This document shows, piece by piece, positions 1 to 7,391 of a DNA stretch of 23,074 nt. Every line of letters starts with the position of its first letter. The stretch's first letter is position 1. The stretch covers positions 1-23,074 of the forward strand of contig JAHZHY010000043.1 in the NCBI GenBank assembly GCA_019420045.1, read 5' to 3'. This DNA comes from Clostridiales bacterium (GTDB lineage: Bacteria; Bacillota; Clostridia; Oscillospirales; Butyricicoccaceae). The translations under genes and the position numbers were made by a program. Below the pieces are notes generated by a model, which did no database searches, was not told the origin of the DNA, and saw only the letters and a list, made by a program, of their open reading frames with translations.

Positions 1-1621
1 GGGCCAGCACATCCTCGGTGGCCGGCGGCGCATAGCCCCCGTCCAGATAGATCTTCTCCATCTCCTTCATCATCCGGGAGGCTTCTTCGTCCAGCTTCAC
101 CTTGAATTTAAACAGAGACACCAGACCATTTGTGATCTTGATCCGTTCCACTTTTTCGTAATAGGCCAGCATACCGTCGGCCACCGCCTGTTCCTGACGG
201 GGCAAGAACCGGGTACGCACCTCTTCCTTCTTCATGCCCTCTTTCAAGGGGTTGGCGGTGTGATACTCCCGCAAGATCTCGCTGAGGCGCTTGCCCTGGG
301 CTTCGGCAAAATCCCGGTGGAGGTACAGATCTCCGGCAATCCGGACGATCTTGCCCTCCTGCTCCAGCTCTCCGGCCAAAGCTCTGGCCTCTTCCAGGCT
401 GGCGCCAAACTGCACCGCCACAAAATCCAGAAGCCGGTAGTGGGGGCTTCCCTCCCGGATGCCCTGCTCGATCTTGTCCTTCAGGCTGCCTTTTTCCAGC
501 ACCCGCAGCCCTTCCAGAGCCTGCTCATCCCCACGGCGGCGCTTGAAGGGACTGGGGTCCAGCACCACACCGCCGCCCACGGTCTCCAAGGGCGAATAGA
601 ACCGCACCACAAAATGGTCCCCCGCCTTGAGGGCCACTTCCTCTTCCAGCCGCAGCTGAGCGAAGGCGCTCTGGCCCGCTTCCAGCACATCTCCTTCCAG
701 CAGCACCGCTTTGCACAGCACTTCCCGGCTGCCGTGGTAGAAATGGAGACGGCTGGTGTTTTTGATGACTCTCTTGGCGTCTTTCAGCACATTCAGGCGC
801 ACATCCACCATCATGGTGGTGTGCATGGAGCCGGGCACGGCCACCACATCGCCACGCTGAATATCGCTTTTTTTCAGGTTGGAGAAGTTCACCGCCACCC
901 GCTGACCGGCATAGGCGGTGTCCACGCTCTGGGAGTGCACCTGGATATTGCGCACTTTGCCCATCTTCTCCCCGGGGTAGAGCATCACCTCATCCCCTTC
1001 TTTCAGCTGGCCTTCGATCATGGTACCGGTGATAACGGTGCCGAAGCCCTCCATGGAAAAGACCCGGTCCACCGGAATGCGGAAGGGGATGTCCAGCTTT
1101 TTGCCGCCCAGCAGGGAGATCTGGCGGAAGATCTCCTGGCGCAGTTCCTCAATGCCCTCTCCGGTATAGGAGGACACCGGAATCAGGGGGGCATCCTCCA
1201 GGAAAGTGCCCTTCACCTGGCTGCGGATGTCCTCAGCCACCAGCTCCCGCCAGTCCTCGTCCACCATATCGGTCTTGGTGAGGACGATGATGCCGTGCTG
1301 AATCTCCAGCAAAGACAAAATGCCCAGGTGCTCCACCGTCTGGGGCATGACCCCTTCGTCGGCGGCCACGATGAGCAGGGCCAGGTCGATGCCTCCCGCC
1401 CCCGCCAGCATATTGCGGACGAACTTTTCATGGCCGGGCACATCGATGATGCCCGCTCTCCCGCCGTCGGGCAGGTCCAGGTAAGCAAAGCCCAGCTCAA
1501 TGGTGATGCCCCGCTTCTTTTCCTCCCGCAGCCGGTCGGTTTCAATGCCGGTAAGTGCCCGGATCAGGCAGGTTTTGCCGTGGTCCACATGACCGGCGGT
1601 GCCGATGATGATGTTGTTCAT
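1..1621 (-). CDS. selB: Selenocysteine-specific elongation factor SelB (3' end cut by window)
   Basis: SelB is the GTPase that carries Sec-tRNA(Sec) to ribosomes stalled at a UGA followed by a SECIS hairpin. The start ATG at 1619-1621 has a GGAGGA Shine-Dalgarno. About 540 codons are visible of a family length near 630, so the last C-terminal winged-helix domain(s), which bind SECIS RNA, run off the left edge. Seen in the translation: the P-loop AGHVDHGKT at residues 9-17, switch I GITIE at 38-42, DVPGHE at 60-65 and TKTD at 115-118. EF-Tu-like beta-barrel domains follow, then the start of the winged-helix region. The gene begins 21 bases after the selA stop, so the two are almost certainly co-transcribed. 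Its presence means the organism decodes UGA as selenocysteine. Identification is secure. Confidence 0.97.
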   Translation of the reverse strand, partial: MNNIIIGTAGHVDHGKTCLIRALTGIETDRLREEKKRGITIELGFAYLDLPDGGRAGIIDVPGHEKFVRNMLAGAGGIDLALLIVAADEGVMPQTVEHLGILSLLEIQHGIIVLTKTDMVDEDWRELVAEDIRSQVKGTFLEDAPLIPVSSYTGEGIEELRQEIFRQISLLGGKKLDIPFRIPVDRVFSMEGFGTVITGTMIEGQLKEGDEVMLYPGEKMGKVRNIQVHSQSVDTAYAGQRVAVNFSNLKKSDIQRGDVVAVPGSMHTTMMVDVRLNVLKDAKRVIKNTSRLHFYHGSREVLCKAVLLEGDVLEAGQSAFAQLRLEEEVALKAGDHFVVRFYSPLETVGGGVVLDPSPFKRRRGDEQALEGLRVLEKGSLKDKIEQGIREGSPHYRLLDFVAVQFGASLEEARALAGELEQEGKIVRIAGDLYLHRDFAEAQGKRLSEILREYHTANPLKEGMKKEEVRTRFLPRQEQAVADGMLAYYEKVERIKITNGLVSLFKFKVKLDEEASRMMKEMEKIYLDGGYAPPATEDVLA

Positions 1622-1642
1622 TGTGATTCCTCCCCGGCGCTT

Positions 1643-3037
1643 TTACTGGGCGCCCCCTGTGACCTCCAGCAGACACTGGGCGATATAGCCAAAATACTCT
1701 TCCTGCACGGTGCGCATATCCAGCAGCAAACGATCCTTGGAGATGCGGCCGATCACCGGGATGCGGCAAGAGCGCAGCCGGCTTTCCATCTGATCCACTG
1801 TGACGCTTTCATGCTCCATGGCCACTGCCCAGGTGGGGAGCATCTGAGTGGGCACGCTGCCGCCGCCCACCTGGCCTTCCTCCTGAGACAGAGCGCAGGA
1901 AAGACCGGGCACCTTTTTCAGACGGCGCAGCAGCCTGTTTCCCTTGCTGCGCAGTTCATCCATGGACATGGAGAGCATCCGGTAGGTGGGGATCTTCCGG
2001 GCGATCTCATCGGGCTCCAGATAGATGCGCAAAGTGGCCTCCAACGCGGCCAGAGTCAGTTTGTCGATACGCAGCGCCCGTGTGAGGGGGTTTTTCTTCA
2101 TGGCGTCCACATATTTCTTTTTACCGATGATGATGCCGGCCTGAGGCCCGCCCAACAGCTTGTCCCCGCTGAAAGAGGTCACATCGGCTCCGGCGGCCAT
2201 GGCCTGCTGCACTGTGGGCTCGCTTTCGATGCCGTACTGGGCCAGATCCACCAGCGCGCCGCTGCCCAGGTCGTAGATCACCGGCAGATTATGGCGTTTG
2301 CCCATCTCCACCAGTTCTTCCACCGACACTTCCTCTGTAAAGCCCATGATCTTATAGTTGCTGGTGTGCACCTTGAGGAATGCGGCAGTATCCGGACCGA
2401 TGGCGTTTTCATAATCCGAGGGGTGGGTCTTGTTGGTGGTGCCCACCTCCAGCAAAGTGGAGTTGCTCTGCTCCATGATCTCGGGCACACGGAAAGAGCC
2501 GCCGATCTCCACCAGCTCCCCGCGGGAAACGATGAGCTGCTTGTTTTTCGCCATGGTACCCAGCACCAGCATGACGGCGGCGGCGTTGTTGTTGACCACC
2601 AAAGCGGCTTCTGCCCCGGTGAGGCGGCAGATCAGATCCTCCACATGGCTGTACCGGCTGCCCCGGCGTCCCTTTTCGCAGTCATATTCCAGGGTGTTGT
2701 AGTTTTCCGCCACATCCATGGCGGCCTGGGCGGCCTCATGGCACATCACCGCTCTGCCCAGGTTGGTGTGCAGCACGATACCGGTGCCGTTGATCACCGG
2801 CCGCAGGCTCATGCGGCTGTTTTCCTCCACCTGCTGCAGCACCGCCCGGCTCACCCCTTCCAGAGAAAGGTCCGGCTCTTCGCCCCGGAGGATCTGCTCC
2901 CGCAGACCGTCCAGCACCTGGCGCACCCCGTCGGTCACCTGGCTGCGGCCCTCTTCCATGGCTTTTTTCACCTGGGGCTGGGCCAGCACCTCGTCCACCT
3001 TGGGGATCGAGCGCAGCAATTCTTTTTTGATCTCCAT
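1643..3037 (-). CDS. selA: L-seryl-tRNA(Sec) selenium transferase SelA
   Basis: SelA is a PLP enzyme that converts Ser-tRNA(Sec) to Sec-tRNA(Sec) using selenophosphate made by SelD. The 464-residue length fits bacterial SelA. The N-terminal region (residues 1-80) is the tRNA-binding part. The PLP core follows with INGTGIVLHTNLGRA at about 82-96, a glycine/arginine segment near 123-128 and the Schiff-base lysine K293 in SFSGDKLLGGPQ. The start ATG at 3035-3037 has a modest AGGA element about 10 bases upstream. It lies 108 bases after the terminator of the DUF3343 operon and has its own candidate promoter. selB follows 21 bases downstream. Confidence 0.98.
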   Translation of the reverse strand: MEIKKELLRSIPKVDEVLAQPQVKKAMEEGRSQVTDGVRQVLDGLREQILRGEEPDLSLEGVSRAVLQQVEENSRMSLRPVINGTGIVLHTNLGRAVMCHEAAQAAMDVAENYNTLEYDCEKGRRGSRYSHVEDLICRLTGAEAALVVNNNAAAVMLVLGTMAKNKQLIVSRGELVEIGGSFRVPEIMEQSNSTLLEVGTTNKTHPSDYENAIGPDTAAFLKVHTSNYKIMGFTEEVSVEELVEMGKRHNLPVIYDLGSGALVDLAQYGIESEPTVQQAMAAGADVTSFSGDKLLGGPQAGIIIGKKKYVDAMKKNPLTRALRIDKLTLAALEATLRIYLEPDEIARKIPTYRMLSMSMDELRSKGNRLLRRLKKVPGLSCALSQEEGQVGGGSVPTQMLPTWAVAMEHESVTVDQMESRLRSCRIPVIGRISKDRLLLDMRTVQEEYFGYIAQCLLEVTGGAQ

Positions 3038-3100
3038 CTCTATCTCATCCTGTCTTTTGTAAATTCATCTTCCCGCCCAAAAGGCGGCCATAGTGCATTT

Positions 3101-3130
3101 ATTATACATCATCCCCAAGCCCTCCCGCAA
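3101..3130 (-). promoter_or_regulatory. Candidate selAB promoter
   Basis: On the minus strand a perfect TATAAT (3101-3106) follows TTGCGG (3125-3130) with an 18-base spacer, about 65 bases upstream of the selA ATG. The same TTGCGG/TATAAT pairing occurs upstream of mrp. A short 5-bp inverted repeat (CCGCC/GGCGG, 3073-3087) lies in the leader without a U tract. This is a sequence match only. Confidence 0.55.
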
Positions 3131-3145
3131 GGCCGGGGAAACAGG

Positions 3146-3174
3146 AAAAAAGGCCGGACTTGCCGGCCTTTTTT
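3146..3174 (-). terminator. Intrinsic terminator of the yedE-yedF-DUF3343 operon
   Basis: Perfect stem GGCCGG/CCGGCC (3152-3157 and 3163-3168) with a 5-base loop, flanked by six A on the left and six T on the right, so it can act in both directions. It sits directly after the DUF3343 stop and separates that operon from selAB. Confidence 0.8.
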
Positions 3175-3411
3175 CTATTCCGCCTGGAAAACGCAGCGGT
3201 AACCACCCTTTTCCTCCTGATAAAGCCCTTCCAGATCGGTGGCCCCTTCCACCTGGGGCTCCTCTTCCTGGGCAAAACGCACGCACACGCCGCAAGAGGC
3301 GCTGAGAGCCCGGGGCACCGGCATCATCTGGGCGTTAAGTCCCCGGCGCTTTTGTTCCCGCTGAAAGGTCAAAGCGCCGAAATGAGTGTAAAATGTGGCG
3401 ATATAGGTCAC
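3175..3411 (-). CDS. DUF3343 family protein, putative selenium/sulfur carrier
   Basis: This 78-residue protein matches the small DUF3343 family, which is repeatedly found beside yedE, yedF and selD in Sec-using Clostridia. The biochemical role is not established; handling of Se or S by the conserved cysteines is an inference. Visible are the family start MTYIATFYTHFGAL and the central MPVPRALSASCGVCVRF segment carrying a Cys-x-x-Cys pair, with a third Cys near the end. The start is GTG (3409-3411), chosen because AAGGAG lies 8 bases upstream. It follows yedF by 26 bases and ends at a terminator, making it the last gene of the operon. It is too small for an enzyme of its own and more likely acts as a carrier or adaptor. 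Confidence 0.85.
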   Translation of the reverse strand: MTYIATFYTHFGALTFQREQKRRGLNAQMMPVPRALSASCGVCVRFAQEEEPQVEGATDLEGLYQEEKGGYRCVFQAE

Positions 3412-3437
3412 GGCTGCCGCTCCTTTTCCTTTTGTTT

Positions 3438-3650
3438 TTAACCGATGGTCAGCTTGAACTCTCCATCCCCTTTTGTGACGGAGACCTTCAGACCTTTATT
3501 TTCGGCGAAACGAGTGATATTGTCAACAGCCACTTGGTTGTCCACCAGCACCTGGGCCTTGTTGCCGTTTTTGCTCAAAGCCTTCTTGGTGAGGATCACA
3601 GGTTCGGGGCAGGAACGGCCCCGGGCGTCTACCATATTGTTGTCAGCCAT
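3438..3650 (-). CDS. yedF: YedF-type TusA-like sulfurtransferase domain protein (selenium metabolism)
   Basis: A 70-residue TusA/SirA-like protein with the hallmark RGRSCPEPVI at residues 10-19; the cysteine of CPEP is the persulfide- or perselenide-carrying residue in the family. Clostridial selenium-associated YedF proteins are often about 200 residues with an added C-terminal domain, so this one is the minimal single-domain form. It starts at ATG 3648-3650 behind GGAGGA, which overlaps the yedE TAG stop (TAGGAGGA), suggesting tight coupling to yedE. The likely job, from context, is to accept selenium or sulfur entering through YedE and pass it on; this is inference from neighbourhood. Confidence 0.85.
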   Translation of the reverse strand: MADNNMVDARGRSCPEPVILTKKALSKNGNKAQVLVDNQVAVDNITRFAENKGLKVSVTKGDGEFKLTIG

Positions 3651-3662
3651 GATTCTTTCCTC

Positions 3663-4736
3663 CTAGCTGTTCTTTTTCTGTTTCTGGATGTTTACAAAGG
3701 CGATGACAGCCACCACCACAAGACCCACGATCACAGCGATCTTGCCGTTGGGAGTGGGGCCTTCGGCAGAAGCGGCCAGCTTGAAGTTATGGCAGAAAGC
3801 AGCTCCCACGAAGAGGCCCAGCACGGTAATGGCGCTGTCGCTGTTGCCGCTTCCGGCCAGGATCAGCTGACGCAGGGGGCAGCCGCCCAGCAGCACGCTG
3901 GCAAAGCCCACCAGCACCATGCCCAGAGCATTCCACAGGCCATCGGTGTGAGCCACCGGCTGACCGGCAAAGCCCAGGGTGAAGTTGCCTGTGATCAGGT
4001 TGCCGATGAGGGCGGCCACGATGATGGCGATAAAGCCCCACAGCAGATAAAAGTCCTTAAAGAGCACGGCATCCCGGATGCCGCCCACCATGCAAAGGCG
4101 GGTCTTCTGGGCCAGTGCGCCCACCACCAGACCGGCGGCCAGAGCCAGCAGCAGAGGGGCCCGCATGGAGCCAGGGCCTTCTGTGCTGAAATAGATCACA
4201 GGAGGCGCGGCCACCACCAGCACCAGAAGGGCCACATTGATGGCGGAGATCATGCCGCCTTCCAGAGGACTCTGCTCATAGGTGCGCCGCAGGCTGAAAC
4301 CCTGGTTCAGGCAGAAGATACCTGCCAGGATGCCAACCACAAAGCCCACCAGACCGACGATGGCATTCAGATCACCGCCGGCAATACGCAGCACCATCCG
4401 CAGGGGGCAGCCCAAAAACATCAGCGCACCCACCATGACGAAAAAGCCCAGCACGAACCGGGTGACGGGAGAGGAGCCTCCCTGGGCCTTGAATTCTTTG
4501 CCGGCCACCGACATAATCAAAGCACCCAGCACCAAACCGATGATCTCCGGCCGGATGTACTGTACGATACCTGCCTGATGCATTCCCACGCCGCCGGCGA
4601 TATCACGAATAAAGCAGGCGATACAGAATCCCATGTTCTTGGGATTGCCGTTGGCCACCAGCACCACCGAAATGGCGCCAATGATCAGACCGGTGAGGAT
4701 CATCCATAGCGTCTTTTTGTTCTTCACTTTCTTCAT
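3663..4736 (-). CDS. yedE: YedE/FdhT-type selenium metabolism membrane transporter
   Basis: A 357-residue polytopic inner-membrane protein of the YeeE/YedE family, in the selenium-associated branch. It shows about nine or ten hydrophobic segments and two internal repeats. Each repeat has a short cysteine motif: MGFCIACFIRD (about residues 35-45) with GCPLRM, then KTRLCMVGGIRD with GCPLRQ. In thiosulfate-transporting relatives such cysteines relay the sulfur species across the membrane, and a selenium-compound equivalent is the inference here. It is the first gene of the yedE-yedF-DUF3343 operon, with yedF 12 bases downstream. The start ATG at 4734-4736 has an AAGGGG element almost touching it, so a start a few codons later is possible. 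Confidence 0.9.
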   Translation of the reverse strand: MKKVKNKKTLWMILTGLIIGAISVVLVANGNPKNMGFCIACFIRDIAGGVGMHQAGIVQYIRPEIIGLVLGALIMSVAGKEFKAQGGSSPVTRFVLGFFVMVGALMFLGCPLRMVLRIAGGDLNAIVGLVGFVVGILAGIFCLNQGFSLRRTYEQSPLEGGMISAINVALLVLVVAAPPVIYFSTEGPGSMRAPLLLALAAGLVVGALAQKTRLCMVGGIRDAVLFKDFYLLWGFIAIIVAALIGNLITGNFTLGFAGQPVAHTDGLWNALGMVLVGFASVLLGGCPLRQLILAGSGNSDSAITVLGLFVGAAFCHNFKLAASAEGPTPNGKIAVIVGLVVVAVIAFVNIQKQKKNS

Positions 4737-4807
4737 TCCCCTTCTTTTCTCTTCGGGGCCTGCGCCCCATTGATTTCTCCGCCCATTTTATCCCATACCT
4801 TCCCAAA

Positions 4808-4835
4808 TGTATAATACTTATTTTTGATATTTCAA
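4808..4835 (-). promoter_or_regulatory. Candidate yedE operon promoter
   Basis: In minus orientation TTGAAA (4830-4835) and TATACA (4808-4813) are separated by 16 bases in an AT-rich stretch that contrasts with the GC-rich surroundings. It is divergent from the promoter of the aminotransferase gene. The rest of 4737-4958 holds only these promoters and a leader hairpin. Confidence 0.5.
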
Positions 4836-4864
4836 ATGATATTTATAGATTTTATCAATAAACA

Positions 4865-4893
4865 TAGTCTTGGCCCTGCCTTTCATGTATAAT
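4865..4893 (+). promoter_or_regulatory. Candidate promoter of the class V aminotransferase gene
   Basis: A perfect TATAAT at 4888-4893 with a poor -35 (TAGTCT, 3 of 6 matches) at 17-base spacing. The predicted transcript starts near 4900, ten bases before a strong hairpin. The weak -35 suggests an activator, but none can be named from sequence alone. Confidence 0.42.
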
Positions 4894-4909
4894 AAGGGTA
4901 CATCTGGAC

Positions 4910-4946
4910 GGGCCGTGTCCCTTTGGGACGAAACGGCCCTTTTATT
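4910..4946 (+). promoter_or_regulatory. Terminator-like leader hairpin before the aminotransferase RBS
   Basis: GGGCCGT (4910-4916) pairs with ACGGCCC (4933-4939), and inside it GTCCC pairs with GGGAC around a 3-base loop, giving about 12 base pairs. The stem is followed by TTTTATT and then directly by the GGAGG Shine-Dalgarno (4947-4951). Stem plus U tract between promoter and RBS is the form of an attenuator. No antiterminator was recognised, so the function is open. Confidence 0.45.
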
Positions 4947-4958
4947 GGAGGGTTTATC

Positions 4959-6113
4959 GTGGAGAAAATCTATTTCGACAACGGCAGCACCTCCTTCCCC
5001 AAAGCCCCAGGGGTGGGAGATGCGATCCGGGATATCATCGAGCACGGGGCCTATAACATCAACCGAGGCGGCTATGAAGGCGCCTATGAAGTGGCCGACA
5101 TGGTGCTCACCACCCGGGAACAGCTGTGCCGTCTGTTTCATTTTTCAGAGTCCCGCAATGTGGTCTTTACCCCCAGCATCACCTACTCCCTCAACTATGT
5201 GATCAAGGGCCTGCTCAAGCCGGGGGATCATGTGATCGTCAGCTCCATGGAGCATAACGGCATGATGCGCCCCCTGGTGCAGATGGCCCATGAGGGCGTG
5301 ACTTTTGACGCCGCCCAGGCCGACCGGGATGGGGTGCTGGACCCCCAGAAGGTGGAGGACCTGATTCGCCCCAATACCCGGGCCGTGATGATGCTCCACG
5401 CCTCCAATCTGTGCGGCACCATGCTGCCCATCCAGCAGGTGGGTGAAATCTGCGCCCGCCATGGCCTGATCTTTGTGGTGGACACCGCCCAGACCGCCGG
5501 TGTCTTTCCCATCGACATGGAAAAAATGCACATCGACGCTTTGTGCTTCACCGGCCACAAAGGCCTGCGGGGTCCTCAGGGCGTGGGCGGCATGCTGCTG
5601 CGAGACGAGCTGTGTTCTCAGATGACTCCCCTCATCTCTGGCGGCACCGGCTCCCGCAGCGACAGCGAAGAAGTACCTGATTTTATGCCCGACCGGTTTG
5701 AATCGGGCACTATGAATCTGCCGGGCATTGCCGGACTCCACCGGGCCCTCACCTATCTGGAGGAATACGGCATTGAAAACATCGCCCGCCAGGAACTGGC
5801 CATCTGCCAACGGTTCATCGACGGCGCTCTCACTCTGCCCGACACCCGTGTGGTGGGCAAGCTGGACACCCAGGACCGGGCGGCCATCGTCTCCCTGGAC
5901 TTTCAGAAGATGGACAATGCGGAAGTCTCCTTCCTGCTGGACAACCAGTATGGCGTCATGACCCGCTGCGGCCTGCACTGTGCCCCCCGGGCCCACAAGA
6001 GCCTGGGTACCTTCCCTCAGGGCACTGTCCGCTTCTCCTTCAGTCATCACAACACCCCGGAGGAAGTGGACACCTGCATCGAAGGTCTGCGGAAAATCCT
6101 CACTCAGGGCTAA
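4959..6113 (+). CDS. Class V aminotransferase, cysteine desulfurase / selenocysteine lyase-like
   Basis: A 384-residue PLP enzyme of the cysteine desulfurase family (CsdA/SufS-like, the branch with an RGGYEGAYE motif, here residues 36-44). Visible are the PLP-binding aspartate D175 in VVDTAQTAG, the Schiff-base lysine K201 in [12 protein letters not shown] and the C-terminal RCGLHCAP with catalytic cysteine most likely C341. Such enzymes release S or Se from cysteine or selenocysteine. Between yedE and selD, supply of reduced selenium to SelD is the likely role, but sequence does not settle the substrate. Start GTG 4959-4961 is chosen because GGAGG lies 7 bases upstream and homology begins at [10 protein letters not shown]. 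The in-frame TTG at 4923 would run through the leader hairpin. It converges on selD. Confidence 0.93.
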   Translation: MEKIYFDNGSTSFPKAPGVGDAIRDIIEHGAYNINRGGYEGAYEVADMVLTTREQLCRLFHFSESRNVVFTPSITYSLNYVIKGLLKPGDHVIVSSMEHNGMMRPLVQMAHEGVTFDAAQADRDGVLDPQKVEDLIRPNTRAVMMLHASNLCGTMLPIQQVGEICARHGLIFVVDTAQTAGVFPIDMEKMHIDALCFTGHKGLRGPQGVGGMLLRDELCSQMTPLISGGTGSRSDSEEVPDFMPDRFESGTMNLPGIAGLHRALTYLEEYGIENIARQELAICQRFIDGALTLPDTRVVGKLDTQDRAAIVSLDFQKMDNAEVSFLLDNQYGVMTRCGLHCAPRAHKSLGTFPQGTVRFSFSHHNTPEEVDTCIEGLRKILTQG

Positions 6114-6119
6114 AGCAAA

Positions 6120-6149
6120 CAAAAAAGCGGGACCCACGCGGGTCCCGCT
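6120..6149 (-). terminator. Intrinsic terminator of selD
   Basis: A perfect 10-bp stem (AGCGGGACCC at 6126-6135 and its complement at 6140-6149) around a 4-base loop. Read on the minus strand it is followed by TTTTTTG, which makes it a terminator for selD. On the plus strand no U tract follows. Confidence 0.8.
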
Positions 6150-6155
6150 CTAGCG

Positions 6156-6212
6156 TGTCGAAAAAGTGTCAAAAGCCACTTTTTCGAATTTTTGCCATCT
6201 GATTGTTCGACA
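6156..6212. repeat. Nested palindromic intergenic element
   Basis: TGTCGAA at 6156-6162 is repeated inverted as TTCGACA at 6206-6212, enclosing the second arm of the inner 11-bp inverted repeat. Nested arms of this kind are typical of dispersed intergenic palindromes or miniature elements. Only one copy is visible in the window, so dispersal cannot be shown here. Confidence 0.35.
6158..6195 (+). terminator. Inverted repeat with U tract after the aminotransferase gene
   Basis: TCGAAAAAGTG (6158-6168) and its perfect complement CACTTTTTCGA (6177-6187) surround an 8-base loop and are followed by ATTTTTG. This can end the plus-strand aminotransferase transcript. It is also the core of a longer palindromic element (6156-6212). 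Confidence 0.55.
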
Positions 6213-6225
6213 GCCTGAATGCTTT

Positions 6226-7263
6226 TTACTTCACCACGATGCTCTTGCCGTCAAAGGGCTTCACATATCCCACCAAGCGGGCGTCGCCGGTGAACTCTTC
6301 CAGCTGACGCAGTAGCTCCGGCGCTTTGTGCTCCGGCAGAGAGATGAGCAGACCACCGGCGGTCTGAGGATCGTAGAGCACATCGCTCAGTTCCAGAGAC
6401 ACCCCGGCTCCCATCTCCACATCGTCCTGGAGATAGCCCCGGTTGTTATAGGCCCCGCCAGGGATAATCCCCTCCTGGGCCAGCTCCAGGGCCTTCTTTT
6501 CCACCGGCACCCGGCGGGAATCGATGACCAGCGTCATGCCGCTGCCCGCCGCCATCTCGTAGGCATGGCCCAGAAAGCCAAAGCCAGTGATGTCGGTGCA
6601 GGCATGAGCCCCCACCCGGACCATACAGTCCCGGGCGTATTTGTTCAGGGTGGTCATCAGCTCCACCATGCGCTTATATTCCCCATCTGTCAGAAGGTCG
6701 GCTTTGCCGCCGGTGGACAGAATGCCGGTGCCCAGGCTCTTTGTGAGCACCAGGGCGTCGCCCACCTGGCATCCGGCGTTTGTCAGCACATCCTTGGGAT
6801 GGATGAAACCGGTGACGCACAGGCCGTATTTGGGTTCTTCGTCTTCGATGGTGTGGCCGCCGGCAATGATGGCGCCGGCCTCCTGTACTTTGGCATAGCC
6901 ACCCGCCAGAATCTCGCCCATGATGCTCACCGGCAGACAGGAGGGAAAGCAGATGAGGTTCATGGCCGTCGCCGGAGTGGAGCCCATGGCGTATACATCG
7001 CTGAGGGAATTGGTGGCCGCGATCTGGCCGAATACATAGGGGTCATCCACCATGGGGGGAAAGAAGTCCACTGTCTGCACAATGGCCAGATCCTCCCGCA
7101 CCTTGTAAACGGCGGCATCGTCGCTGGAGTCAAACCCCACCAGCAGATTTTCGTCCTGGAATTTGGGCAATTTGGCAAGGACATCATTGAGGACACCCGG
7201 TCCTATCTTGGATGCTCACCCACCGCTTTTGGTCAGCTCAGTGAGCCTGGGTTTTCCGTTCAT
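6226..7263 (-). CDS. selD: Selenide, water dikinase SelD, a selenoprotein with in-frame UGA
   Basis: SelD makes selenophosphate from selenide and ATP, the selenium donor for SelA. From ATG 7261-7263 the frame runs MNGKPRLTELTKSGG-U-ASKIGPG and onward, with TGA at 7216-7218 read as Sec16, then K19, then LLVGFDSSDDAAVY and the rest of SelD to the TAA at 6226. This gives 345 residues, the usual SelD length. Sec16 and K19 match the catalytic Cys17 and Lys20 of E. coli SelD. A plain ORF finder would start at TTG 7170 and lose the catalytic N-terminus. GGTDA-type glycine motifs (GGHTIEDEEP) and DITGFGFLGHAYEMA are present. AAAGGCGG lies about 8 bases before ATG 7263; ATG 7267-7269 is an in-frame alternative. 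It is divergent from the LysR gene. Confidence 0.95.
7182..7218 (-). other. SECIS-like hairpin directing Sec insertion in selD
   Basis: In the selD mRNA, the UGA is followed by 11 bases, then AGGAC, the 5-base loop CGGGU and GUCCU (stem 7200-7204 with 7190-7194, loop 7195-7199). An outer CAUC/GAUG pairing (7211-7214 with 7182-7185) closes the structure. The apical loop lies 16 bases after the UGA and has a G among its first two bases, matching known bacterial SECIS features. It was folded by eye, without energy calculation. Confidence 0.75.
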
Positions 7264-7314
7264 CGCCATTACCGCCTTTCTCTTTTGTTTTTCACCGGTC
7301 GCAGGCCGATGTCA

Positions 7315-7362
7315 TTGCATATCATATCGCAACAAACCGCTCTTGGCAAGGGATAACCTTGC
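7315..7362. promoter_or_regulatory. Candidate LysR operator pair between selD and the LysR gene
   Basis: Two dyads lie in the divergent region: TTGC-N10-GCAA (7315-7332) and GCAAGG-N5-CCTTGC (7346-7362). The second overlaps the selD -35 and lies 29 bases before the LysR start codon. LysR regulators commonly bind such dyads in the region shared with a divergent target. Binding is inferred only from position and symmetry. Confidence 0.38.
7321..7349 (-). promoter_or_regulatory. Candidate selD promoter
   Basis: In minus orientation TTGCCA (7344-7349) and TATGAT (7321-7326) are separated by exactly 17 bases. Transcription would start near 7314, about 50 bases before the ATG. The -35 overlaps a 6-bp inverted repeat and the -10 lies inside another, both candidate sites for the divergent LysR protein. 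Confidence 0.6.
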
Positions 7363-7391
7363 GGGAAGCCACAACGAAAGGAAGCCTGATT

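Noticed and set aside
260..3202. 980-codon plus-strand open frame
   Set aside because: It is antisense to selA and selB, rich in His and Gln with no recognisable domain. It results from the GC-rich third-position bias of the real genes on the other strand.
3393..4709. 438-codon plus-strand frame
   Set aside because: A shadow of yedE and yedF; His/Gln-rich and without a family match.
4923..4958. Earlier TTG start for the aminotransferase gene
   Set aside because: It would run through the leader hairpin and Shine-Dalgarno, and the extra residues do not resemble the family. GTG 4959 has a well-placed GGAGG.
6226..7170. SelD starting at TTG 7170 (314 residues)
   Set aside because: It would lack the catalytic Cys/Sec and Lys region. 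The upstream frame with TGA as Sec restores full SelD length and motifs.
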